Shown in pieces: positions 48,181 through 59,359 of a DNA stretch of 64,000 nt (its first letter is position 1; each line of letters starts with the position of its first letter). Source of the stretch: Hepsetus odoe (lineage: Eukaryota > Chordata > Actinopteri > Characiformes > Hepsetidae). The DNA lies in NCBI GenBank assembly GCA_017165825.1, contig CM029372.1, positions 8,769,481-8,833,480 of the forward strand, written 5' to 3'. A program made the position numbers and the translations under genes. Under the pieces are notes generated by a model. That model saw only the letters and a program-made list of their open reading frames with translations, searched no databases and was not told the DNA's origin.

Positions 48181-48271
48181 GCCCTCCTTCTTCCCTTTCT
48201 TTCTTTCCCTTTCTACCTCTCTCTTTCTCTTTCTTTCTGTCTGTCTGTCTGTCTCGCTCTCTCTTTCTCTG

Positions 48272-48318
<47 letters not shown>
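48181..48318. repeat. Imperfect (CT)n/(CTGT)n microsatellite
   Basis: A pyrimidine tract with CTTT, CTGT and CT units, ending in a clean CT run. Confidence 0.95.
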
Positions 48319-48319
<1 letters not shown>

Positions 48320-48589
48320 AATTCCAGCAAGGCTAGAGGCATGCAGGAGCTCTGTCTGGGACAGGTGCCAATTGCTCACAAAAGGCTGAAAAAAAATTGG
48401 GCCACGGGATGGAAAGTGGCGCACAGATTTGTGCTATGAAAATGTTACACTGGTGCGTGAGATGGGTTGAGCAAGGAGGAAAGTGAAGTTCCCCTTCTAT
48501 TCTTGGTCTTCGCCTGCAAATTTACTCATAAAACTCTACCAGAAACTCTGTTGCTGCCAAGAATGCACTTTGGGAATACCACACTTTTC

Positions 48590-49040
48590 CAGAACAGGAC
48601 CTGAAGAAGGTTCATAAGCCGGGAGAGGAGGGAAGACAGACGATGCAGAAAAGGCATGACTGAAGGACGCTGAGAGAGGGGCGGGAAAGGAGGAAAGAAG
48701 GAAAACGGAAGGCGGAGGAGGAGGAGTAGAAGAGGGGGGGCCTTTTCCAGCCTGTTAAATGTTCCTCAGGCCCAGGCAAAGCGAAGGCAGAAGCTGCATG
48801 CTGATTTGCATGCAGCGGACATGCTAATTGTGTGTTTTCTAACATGGTCCATTCATTGGGACGAAGCTGCGCTCTGCAGACGGGCTTCACACACGCCTCC
48901 CAGACACCCTCGTGGCCTCCTATTGTTGCTGAGGCCCAGCCAGCCGCTTTAACTCCAGCCAGTGGAGCCAGCAGGCCTGGGCCCAGGCAAAGCATGGAGC
49001 ATGGGGTTAGCCTGGAGCTCCAGGCTGCTGTGGAGAGAGG
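48590..49040. promoter_or_regulatory. GC-rich candidate regulatory block with POU octamer
   Basis: A perfect octamer ATTTGCAT (48804-48811, inverse of ATGCAAAT) lies between GCATGC repeats. A POU/homeobox-like ATGCTAATTG (48821-48830) follows at once. The surrounding sequence is GC-rich and non-repetitive, unlike its flanks. Motif-based candidate enhancer about 9.6 kb upstream of let-7a. Confidence 0.3.
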
Positions 49041-50214
49041 AGAGAGTAGGCTAACTAATGCTTGATTCTCACTCTCTGCACTGGAGCTCTTCTAACCTCT
49101 CACACCTTCCATGGTGTAGATGAGATCGCACAAGATGATTGGGGCGAAAAGCAGAGGCCTGCCGGGATCCTGACTGAGTAACACACACTTTTACAACGTC
49201 CAGAGTAAATTTGTGTAAGTTTCATTACCAATTGTTTATCTGTGAGTGAGGTTATGTATGATTGTGTGTATGTGAACATGAATCTTGCAAATCTATACAC
49301 TCTTTTCAGTACATAATTTTAAAGATTGCTTTCATGTGCGTGCCTTACCATTATTTCCAATACAATCGTATTTTTCGCATTACCTGTAATATGTATGCAT
49401 GCTTTACAGAAAAAGCCTCTTCTTCAGGGTACTACTGTGCCCTCTCAGTGTATATCTTAGAAAAACATTTGCGAGTAATTTCTTGCAACATTAAAAGGAA
49501 TAGTTCCTAAAAAACAAGTTGTGCAACTGCTTCATGATAAGACATTAAGCATTCAAATGACAGGGTTGTTATGTATATAATGAAATTCATTTTTATTGTT
49601 TTGGCTGCAAATTTCAATGTGTATCATCATGATGATTATTGTTCATGCTTTGAAGGAAAGTTTTTTTTGCTACTTTTTCCTGTTTCTCATTTTTTCTTAA
49701 GACAACAGAAGTAGCAAAATAAAACAGAATTTTGATCATATTTAGTTATTCAAGAAAAGATGTAAAATGTTCACTGATCTTCTATTTTTTTCCGCTGATG
49801 TTTCAACCTGGGTTATAGACCTGGGCTAGCAGAACCTTCAAAATGAACATTTAGAAATTAGAAAACTAGAAAACTAGAATTTTTCTAGCAAATATATGTT
49901 TGTGTTCTCTTTTCCAAAATGGCGGCGTAATTCATTTCAAATGGATTCTGCTACCCACAATTTAACATTTTTTTAGCAGAAGTATGCATTGCCCTAGGGT
50001 CTAATACAAAGCATTGTGCATTAGTTAGCCACACCTGTCTTATAATTTTATCTTTTATTTTATGAATATATATGGTTCTTTTTGTAGTTTTGAAACTTTG
50101 AAAGTTTTCCTTCTCTAAATCCATGTGCTGTATTTTCATATTTCTGTAAATATAATTATCTTACTAACTGCAGACAAGAATTTTGTACTGTTGTACAATT
50201 ACATGTTTTTTCTG

Positions 50215-50270
<56 letters not shown>

Positions 50271-51205
50271 TGTGTCTGTGTGTCTGTGTGTGCATTTCTG
50301 TACTTGCACTTGCCATTGCTTTTGTTGAGACTCTTTGTGGTTCTCACTCTTTGCTGTTGTGTGGCAGTATATCACCATAGCTTTGACAGAGGGCACAGTT
50401 CAAACATATTGACACCATTCTCTCAGCCTCTCAGCATTTAATTGTGTATAGAACAGGAAAATGGACAGATGTAGAGAGTGAGTAAAATAGCATTTACTCT
50501 GTTCCCTTTTCATTTTTTCATCACATATACAGTACAGTATTGTTATGTCATTCTATATTAGAGGCTGCTTTAAATTGACCTGATTAACATCTTACAGGTG
50601 CGCATAAATTATTAAAAATATTATTACTATAAATTTTTCTCATAATTAGTTAAGATAAAGGTAGCAGTTGATGTTGATGTGCAGCCACTAGAACACTTAA
50701 CACATTTTAAACATGAGCCTTTTTTCAGTGTGTTTAATTCCTGGATTTTACTCAATATCCAATAGCAATTATTTTAAGTGAAATGAAACATGACCGTAAA
50801 CACACACGAACACACACACACACACACACACACGTTAGTTTGTTTCTATTTTTTATGTCTTTTGGTGATATTTTTTTAAAGCTATTTGGTTTTCATGGCA
50901 AGTATTGTATTTTGTCTCAGTCCAGTGTTTTTTACTTTTGTGAATAGGAGAAAAGTTGGATTTTTTTTTTTTTGTGAACTATCTGATAATATGATTCAGA
51001 AATATTTAAATTAATTATTTACTTCAATTTTGAAGCTGATGATTTGAGAGTGACTTTATTTGGCATTAGATAAAAACTGTTTAACAGCATATTGCTGCAT
51101 TGTAATTAGTGAAATGCTGTGAAGAAGACTTTTAGAATATTTAGTTACTTAATGTATTCCTTTAAATTCTGTAGCCCTTTACAAATTTTACTGTAGTTTA
51201 CTTTG

Positions 51206-51239
<34 letters not shown>

Positions 51240-51262
51240 GTGTGTGCGTGCGTGCGCGCGCG

Positions 51263-51306
<44 letters not shown>

Positions 51307-51872
51307 TTTGCATGCCTATGTGTGTGTTTCTTTTGGGTTTTTTTTTGGTATGTTTTATATATGGTTCTTTGTGTAAATATATTGTCATCAATAAGCAGTA
51401 TCACATTTTTATTATTAATTACATTGTTATAGTATAGTACAATAAAATTTCCTGTTTTAATGTAAAAAGTTGTAGTTAGTTTTCTGCTAAATTGGGGCCA
51501 ATGTACATTGAGTAATTCCTACTGGTATCTCACTGTTTTCTATCACAATTGAATTTATGCTGATGAGTTTTATCCTTCTCAACTACATTTATGTTCTACA
51601 AATTAATCATGTAGTTTTATGAAACATTTATATTTTTAATGAAATTTAAACATTTTCTAGCAAGTGAGTATACGTTTTTATATCTTTAAAGGAAATATAA
51701 TATAAATAATAAATATATATATTAAAATGTACTGAATTTTAGTGTAATTTGTGTTTTCTTTATATTTATAACTATATGTATAACTATACTTATTTCTTAA
51801 AATCTGCATTTGCATGTAACACAACTGATTACTGTGATGAAAATGATGGCCCTGGTTTTTTTTCTTTTTAAG
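49041..51872. other. AT-rich spacer with (GT)n tracts
   Basis: (GT)n tracts at about 50216-50270 and 51205-51304 (with CG-containing variants) and (CA)n at about 50811-50833. No gene recognised. Confidence 0.45.
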
Positions 51873-51941
51873 GTAAACTTAAAGTGCTTGTGCACACACT
51901 GACTGTTTGCAGCACTGTGGACACACACACCTCCCAGACAG
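51873..51941 (+). ncRNA. Candidate exon of a let-7 host transcript
   Basis: A strong polypyrimidine tract and acceptor (TTTTTTTTCTTTTTAAG ending at 51872) and a consensus donor (ACAG|GTAAGA at 51942) bound 69 bases. A second acceptor (TTTGCAG, ending 51912) could give a shorter version. It lies on the let-7 strand, 6.5 kb upstream. No coding signal. Inference from splice motifs only. Confidence 0.25.
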
Positions 51942-54900
51942 GTAAGAACCAAGACCACTTTACTGTTTCATTCTGTTTTAAGCAAGTGTTACTGGCAAAT
52001 ATTCTTGGAGGGGATACTTTAATTAAATGTTCTGTTATTATATAATTTTCTTTTTTATCAGGGAAATTCTTTGGACAACATTATATTTATTTTGGTGCAG
52101 TTCATTAAACATTATGAAGTGGACTTCCTATGCCTATACACTACACCAAAACGTCAGGGCAAATTATATTATTATTTGTATCCTTTGTTGCTCTGTTTCC
52201 CTAACAAAATGTTTAAGTTTAAGGACATGGTAATGTTTTGTCATTGGTCACTGCACTGCCTAATAAGTTTTTCTTTTGTATCTATAAATGTTGTTGCACA
52301 GGCATCATCGAATAGAGTAGGTTTTTCTTTTAAACTCTTTGCTTTTTGAAATATAGAAAGGAAAATAGGAAAATTGAGTTTCAGTTGAGGGCCTTTACAC
52401 TGACTATAGAGATGTCGAAGAAGCACCAACTTGAGTTATTGTTACAGCATTTTACTTATTGGTAGGAATATGTAACTGCATTGTATTGAATACATTTTTT
52501 GAGATTTTTCTGAGGTTAACAGCTTGACTAAATATTGTTAGCCAACCAGTGCGTAAAACTCTGAACAAGCCAAGTGAGCCAGTCTGTTTCAGACAAGGTT
52601 CAGCCCACCTGTGACAGAAGAGCATGTTACTTGTTTCTCATGGCAATTGAAAAAACTAGAGGTGAAAAGGTGGATTTTTTTTTTTTATTTTACTTTTGTG
52701 TGACGCTTTTGCAACTAATCATATTCTCAACATTCAGTTCAACTAGGAAACTACCACATACAGGTATGTTTGTAGTGCTCACAACAGACAGACTTGAGAA
52801 TATTACTTTTGAAAAAAGCTAGATTGAAGAAATAACAGAAACTGCTGTCTGTTTATACATGCAATCAGATCTCAGTTTTAAAAGGATAGACACAATACAC
52901 ATAAATACCTTAATGATTAGTCAAAATAATAGATAAAATGTCGCAGATGGGGTGTCTAATTTTTTCCCTTAAACAATTTTATTAAAAGATGAAAAAACAT
53001 TATAGCTCACACTTCATGGCCAGTTGAAACTTAACATGGTGGACAATTAAGTGAGTTCTAAGACTTTTGGTTCAACATGTCCACTATGAAAATCTAATAT
53101 TTTATGTTATGCTAACAGTGAATTCCACAACATTAATACAATATACGTAATACATTTTTGGTTTATTACTTTTTGGTTGAGGTGGCATGAGCCCCCTAGC
53201 AAGTGTTTTATTGGCCATGTTGATACTGAAAAATATGCAGATTTCATTCTAGTTTAATGTACATTTCCATTAAACTACAGATTATTTGTCAGTGACGTAA
53301 AATAAGCAATCAGTAATGGAATGAAGGAATACATGAAAATATTAATGTGTGCACCAATGAATATACATATAGCCATGGTAATTTGGCTTTCTGGCAGATT
53401 TTCATGACCTGTTTCTAATACTAAGGCTTAACAGTGTGTATTTTAAACATGAAAAGATGAAACTTATAAGCTTGGGCCAGGATATTTTCCTAAATGTCAA
53501 AATTCATTTTCAAAATGCCCTCCCTTGCACAGGCATGAAACAGTTACTGTTCCTTCTCTTCAATAACAGGACTAAATGGGGATGAGTAATTAGTCATGCA
53601 TTTAGTCATGAAGAAGAGCCCTTCACTACTCTGGAGTAACCAGTGTGGGCACATTATGGCAGATTTAGTCATGATGATGAACTGCCAGTGTGTTCTTTCA
53701 GCCACTGCATTCACCCACACACTTCATACCCACTCACAGAGAGACACATATTTTGTGTGGGACAGTAATAGTTTATTTGTCAGATCATTACAACTATTGT
53801 TGCTTATCATTATACGAATTTAGTTAGGCTGTTTGATTTAGTTTCTCTGTTAAAAATAGGTTTCAGTACATGCTGAGAGGCTTGAAGATAAAGTCAGACA
53901 CTTCTGATTGTTTAAAATAATTTAAACAGAGTTTGACTCCTCCAGAGCATAAACCTCATTTTCTTACCTCTCACAGTAGTTTCTTTGCCTAAAGCTCCGA
54001 CAAAATGGCCGACAATTTTTCTGCCCAGAGACTCTCTGCACCCATTTTGTGCATTAGCCGGAGTTGCCAGGTGAACACGGAGTGGTCAAGTATGGGAGAG
54101 AAGGAATGAAATCTGGGTGAGACTTATAGGCTCAGAGACAGGGCTGGATAGATAGATAGATGAAGGAGTGGAGTATAGAATTCTGCTTTTCTTATTAAGC
54201 TGCTTAATTGTTGCTGACTGACTGCATATAAACAAACAGCTTTGCAGTGCTCTGGACAGTTCCCAGCTCCACTCCTCAAAGCTCTGACCTTGGGCCAATG
54301 CCATAAACTGTTGTTTTCCACTTGTGCAAAAAAATAAATAAATAAATTAAAAAAATACTGGCATGGTCCTGCAGTAGTTCTGAACCCCCTGCTACCCTAC
54401 CCTATGTCTCCCCAGGCGCTTGGCTAGGAATACAGCCTGCTTACAGTGCACAAGCAGCTAGTACTGTGGCTTTGCAACCTCATGGCTGGTGTATGCTAGC
54501 TCCTCTGGAATTCTGCACATGCCTGGCATTTGGTTACCCAGCCAGATGGTGGAAACATCCCAGAGACTGGGATGGGAGTTCTACTGTCTGGTCACCAATG
54601 ACTACCAATGACTGACCACTTGCTAATTACCTATTTAGCTTCTAAATTTGTTCTGACATCATGCACTAAAATTGCAAATAAAGGCTGAGCACCACATCTA
54701 TTTTTTTTGCCTGGAAAGGTGACATAAGTTTGGTTCCCAGTAGCCAGTCTATATGAAGCCAAACAAGTTAGCTCACAAACACTAAGCAAGGGATTCTAAT
54801 CTGAGAAGGCATTCATCTTGAAACAAACTTTCGTTTTCTTTAGGCTGTATCCTGCTTCCTCTTGGCAAGAAACACCTTCCATATTGTGTTTATGAAAATG

Positions 54901-56759
54901 AATTAGGAAACACATTGCATAACTGTGCCCACTACACACATATTTCCACACCACCTCACATACAACCATAGTGCGCACACAGGGCCTCCAGAGCGTGGAT
55001 CTATCATGGTGAACAGTGCTGAGTCCCTCTCCCACGGGCCTGCGTCTGCTTAGAGTTCCAAGGAGCAGATGGCATCTCTGCATGGCATGAGATATCACAA
55101 TGTGATGCATCCGCATATGTAAGGGAAAACTGCTCATGCGAACCTTAAAGGAGAAGCCAGTTTCAGCACACTACATATCCCAAAAATTTGCAAGATGTTT
55201 CTTGAACCCAGATTATGAACTTCATTTTTTAAGAGCTGCCGTAACCCATCACTGAGTTGCTTGTTCAATGGTGGAAACTGTTTAGCTTTAACTGGTTCTG
55301 CTTTGGACTTTTAAAAGTATGCAAACAGAACTCTATTAATAGGATAGCAACAGATGCATTTATGTTTTCAGGGCTGTCAGGTCATCTCCATCAGCCAGCG
55401 AGGCTTCTCCACCCCACAGCTTGCCTGCTGCTGCTTCAGCACTCATTTCTCTGCTTCTCTTTACATAAAATAGTGCCAGTCTGCAATTAGCACAATTTAC
55501 TAATTAGACCAAGGAAATCAAAAAGGGCTCACAAGAAATAGAATTAGTCAGTCTGGCTTTAGCCAAAACTTTAAAACCGGATTTAAAAATCCAAAACTCC
55601 TGCCTGACTGAATGTGCAATACCGTTAGTATTGAACCTTTGAAATGATGAATTAGAATTTGGTTCTCAGGTAGCTTTCGGATTCTGAATTGAAAACAGGA
55701 TGCAGCTGGTCCCCTGAATGAATACAGCAGAATGAGTCACAAACGATAAGTGGAGAAATGCCTGATAACTTTATTTTGGTTTGTCAGTGAGGTGTGCTTC
55801 CTTATTGTATCACCAATCAGCAGTGTCGGAAACTCTGACGCTAACTGGCTGAATTTGGCCAGTGCAAGCAGAAAACAAGCACAGATCTCCTGATCGATCC
55901 ACGGAAGTTTCAGCTTTAAGGAACAATAGATGCTAACTTTGATAAATCATTGTGATCATAATCGGATCTGGTCTGGCTCTAAGCCTCCATTTGGTTTTGT
56001 CTTGTACTTAATGACAAATTATAAATACAGTCTTCTGGTGATTAGAATGGGATGTGGGCCTGCCACATTGTGGACGACGTAACTGCGGTCATGAGCTAAG
56101 CCTTATTCTTTCTGTTATTGAAAGCTTAGGCAATGTAATGTGACTGGATTGGAGTAAGACTCATCCAGTACCCATTGATGGCCGGCTGCTATGCATTCCT
56201 CAGTTCTTTGAAGTCTGCAGTCAAATTCAAAGCCGGACTATTGAAGCTCCCCTCAGCAAACCTTCTCCTGTGTCAACCTCTAGGGCGTTATAAAATGTGT
56301 GAAGGCCCTGGTCTACAGTTAGTCCATTTTAATTTCTTCATTTTTTACCAATAGAATTCATTATGCTGTCAGCCTGTGGTTTAATTGCAGAAAGGATTTT
56401 GCATTCAGCAAATGGAATTGATCATTTTTAGTGACAGAATAAGAACAGCTTATAATTATTTTCATTTTACTGGTGATAGGAGAGTCACTTTCACTCTTTA
56501 GGTTTATTCCAAATCACCATATGTGAGTTACTCTTTTAATCATGTTTGTACATAATATATCTGAACCTACTGTGCATCTGTATTTGTGTTTCTAGGTATA
56601 TCTATGTGTTACAAGTCTTTGCTTTCTTTATTATTATTTTTTTTTCTATGCATATAAAATGCACTAGTGAGTGCTTACATCACCATGTGTATTACTACAC
56701 ACCTGAGGATAGCTGCTGAGTAAATCTGTGCTATCCGTGCTCACTTATATTATACATTT
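51942..56759. other. Spacer, no gene recognised
   Basis: AT-rich to moderate composition. Open frames such as 54796-55137 (-, 113 residues) have no recognisable domain. I see no transposon with clear ends. Confidence 0.4.
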
Positions 56760-57030
56760 CTGTTTGAGCTGCAGAGGTGATGCTGAGGTCATAGTGTCTG
56801 TCTCAGAACAGCTTCCCACCCCCTGCATCCTCCACCCCCTGCTGCTCGCCCCTGCAAGCACTGCACAAGTGTAACAGGAGCCTCCACCATGTATAAATAG
56901 TTGTTTCAGGCCAGTGTCCATTAACCTGGGGCCACAGAACCTTCAGGTTCTGTATTTAGTCTCTGCTACTTTCACACCGGCGTCTGGATTTCTCTCGCTT
57001 TTACCCTGGGCCATTCAGTGGACAGTCATA
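56760..57030 (+). promoter_or_regulatory. TATA-containing candidate promoter upstream of let-7
   Basis: CACCC-type motifs (CCACCCCCTGC and similar, about 56817-56845) lie upstream of a consensus TATAAATAG at 56892-56900. The expected start would be near 56925. The block is GC-richer than its flanks and on the same strand as let-7a, about 1.5 kb upstream. It may be a proximal promoter for the primary let-7a/b transcript. No experimental support. Confidence 0.35.
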
Positions 57031-57484
57031 ACATGGCCAAGAGTATGACAGGCTGCACTTAGGCATTGTATAATTTTATATTATATAAGATTTTACAGCA
57101 ATCACATATTTACTTACTGGAATTACTTTATTAATTTAGTCACAAATTTTTCACACAAAGGGCAGCGAAATTTATCACACGTGTTTTCAGTTTCCAAAAC
57201 CTTTTTTTTAATGGAATTAAACAAAATACACATGACATTTTTTATGTTTATATTTATAAGAGAATGCTGCTGGCAGTCTTTTCAAAGGATTTCAAAGCAT
57301 AAGTGCAACTGTCAACTGTTTCTTATTTTTCCGTGCATGTCCTGGTTACTTTAACTGTACTATAAAAAATGTACCTTCTGACACTCAAGACTGATTATAA
57401 GGGGTGTATTTTATTTTCTTATATCATCATTCTGAGTTTTCAACAGATTCATAAATATTTCAAACAGATTCCTTTACTATAGAT
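57031..57484. other. AT-rich spacer
   Basis: Nothing recognised between the TATA block and the SINE. Confidence 0.5.
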
Positions 57485-57637
57485 GCAGACAACGATGGTC
57501 TAGTGGGTAGGGACTAGGCCCCAGGATCAAAAGGTCATGGGCTTGAATCCCAGACCAGTATGGTGGCCCTGAGGTACTCTTGAGCATTGTACCTTCCCTG
57601 TCACTGCTTCCCGGGTGCTTTCAAAAGCAGCACCCTG

Positions 57638-57674
<37 letters not shown>

Positions 57675-57781
57675 TGTGTGTATGTGTGTGTGTGTGTGTT
57701 AAATGTAGAGGTCTAATTTCGTCCTCTGTGGTTCACTGTGTGCTGTGCCATGTTTCAAAATTACAAGAATAGTCACTTTCA
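57485..57781 (+). mobile_element. tRNA-derived SINE, family A (copy 4, with (GT)n expansion)
   Basis: The head GATGGTCTAGTGGGTAGGGA, a CTTGAATCCC B-box-like segment, CCCTGAGGTACTCTTGAGCA and a terminal AATAGTCACTTTCA follow the family order. A (GT)n expansion at about 57640-57700 interrupts the middle. Confidence 0.88.
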
Positions 57782-58175
57782 GATAGTCAAACAATAATGA
57801 AACTAAATATCTGAAATATTAATTTGTAGTTGACTCAAACACTCAAATTCAATCATACAATATATATGTGTGTGTGCCGTAAGCGTATATTCTGCAATAG
57901 TTGCAATATTCCTTTTATGTCATCAGTAAACAGTTCATTTGTCACCTGACTAAACAGATTCACAAACATGTTGCATAGCAACAGCAGACATCCTGCCATC
58001 CCTTTCTGTATAACAATGAGCATTTCCTCAACTTTATAATCTACCTTCATTCCAGGATCTCTTTTTGTTACATGCATGAATGGTGAGCGAAGAGTTTGTG
58101 TGTGAACTTGTTTAGGTCATATTTAACTTCAGGTTTGTCTTGTTTTTATGTCTTTTTCTTTTTTTCATGCTGCAG

Positions 58176-58273
58176 CTGATGACCAGAAGTATTAAGTCAC
58201 AATTACGCAGGTGGATAATATGAACATTGCCTTCCCAGCAGAGTTCCCTGTATTTCAGGTACTGTATTTATAG
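58176..58273 (+). ncRNA. Candidate exon just upstream of let-7a
   Basis: A long pyrimidine tract and CTGCAG acceptor (ending 58175) and a consensus donor (ATAG|GTAAGA at 58274) bound 98 bases without coding character. If used, let-7a and let-7b would sit in the following intron, as in many let-7 host RNAs. Motif-based only. Confidence 0.3.
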
Positions 58274-58435
58274 GTAAGATTCAGCCTCAGTTCAGAAAAA
58301 GTAGTTGCAACTCAAACATTTTCCTGTAATTAATTTACAGTCATATGCTCACTATACCGTCAACTTATTGTGACTTTGTATAATCTAAGAAGCTTGCTTT
58401 CCAGCCTGGAGCCGCTGTGCAGTGCGTCTCGCTGT

Positions 58436-58522
58436 CCTTTGGGGTGAGGTAGTAGGTTGTATAGTTTTAGGGTCATACCCTTCTAGTCAGATAACTATAC
58501 AACTTACTGTCTTTCCTGAAGT
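58436..58522 (+). ncRNA. let-7a: let-7a microRNA precursor
   Basis: The 22-base mature 5p arm at 58445-58466 matches let-7a exactly (seed GAGGTAG, 3' end GTATAGTT). The 3p arm at 58495-58516 (CTATACAACTTACTGTCTTTCC) pairs with it nearly completely, with one G-U wobble, so the hairpin is intact. let-7 microRNAs repress cell-cycle and stemness genes and are processed by Drosha and Dicer. The terminal loop (about 58467-58494) lacks the GGAG motif bound by the zinc knuckles of LIN28; it has CAGATAAC where many let-7 loops have GGAGATAAC. Human let-7a-3 also departs from GGAG there and is known to escape LIN28 control. The pairing with let-7b downstream identifies it as the let-7a-3-type copy. Confidence 0.97.
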
Positions 58523-59107
58523 GGCTATACTATCATCACCATGCACAATGGATATCTCGAGAGTGACCACTATGTTTAAAACACAGGGTTGGAAAGAATG
58601 TCTTTTATGCAGCTTTATTAGATCGTACTGTGTGGATTGCCAGAATTTATGAAAACCCTTTTACCCATCTTTTGGCTTTCCATGTTGATGCTTGAATTCT
58701 CTGGAAGTCAAGCACTTTTGGGTTTATCCACCAGCTTAACATGTATGCATTTATCAGCTGTTTCAGCAGTTACAGAATGTGAGTCAGCAACTCAAGCGAA
58801 TGGATATTCTGCGAGTATTATTTGCCTGTGTGTTGGCCGGAATGAGTCCAAAAATAAAAAATAAATTTGCAAATGTAAATAAAAGGTTGCTAATTATTCC
58901 TGTGTATAATGTTTAATAAATGCTACAATGCTTCTGTGTGTCTCTTCCTATCTGTTTAGGATGGATCTTTGTATCAGTGTATAGAATATGGGCTTGATGG
59001 CATGAAATTTTAAAGCCATCAAGCTTATAAATAAATTAAATACATTTAAAAAGTTTCCATTCCTCCAGCCTCCCCCTGTTCATCCTGTGGGGCAGCTTCT
59101 GATGTTC

Positions 59108-59197
59108 ACACAGGGTGAGGTAGTAGGTTGTGTGGTTTCAGGGTAGTTATTTTGCCCCATTAGGAGATAACTATACAACCTACTGCCTTCCCTGGAG
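59108..59197 (+). ncRNA. let-7b: let-7b microRNA precursor
   Basis: The 22-base mature 5p arm at 59116-59137 matches let-7b exactly (it differs from let-7a by GTGTGGTT at the 3' end). The 3p arm at 59171-59192 (CTATACAACCTACTGCCTTCCC) matches the known let-7b 3p arm. The terminal loop retains GGAG at 59163-59166, so LIN28 recognition is expected to be intact. It lies 671 bases downstream of let-7a on the same strand and is presumably made from the same primary transcript. Confidence 0.98.
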
Positions 59198-59220
59198 GGC
59201 AGCGATACAACACCTGATTA

Positions 59221-59234
59221 CCAGCAGGGGGCAA
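59221..59234 (+). promoter_or_regulatory. CTCF-like core motif next to let-7b
   Basis: CCAGCAGGGGGCAA is close to the ideal vertebrate CTCF core and begins about 28 bases after the let-7b 3p arm. Motif match only. Confidence 0.5.
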
Positions 59235-59290
59235 CACTCACCTTTCATCGTTTCCCTTAACCAAGGGTATTCAGGTATATGAAGGACCTA

Positions 59291-59292
<2 letters not shown>

Positions 59293-59358
<66 letters not shown>
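59293..59358. repeat. (GT)n microsatellite
   Basis: About 66 bases of uninterrupted GT, about 100 bp downstream of let-7b. Confidence 0.97.
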
Positions 59359-59359
<1 letters not shown>

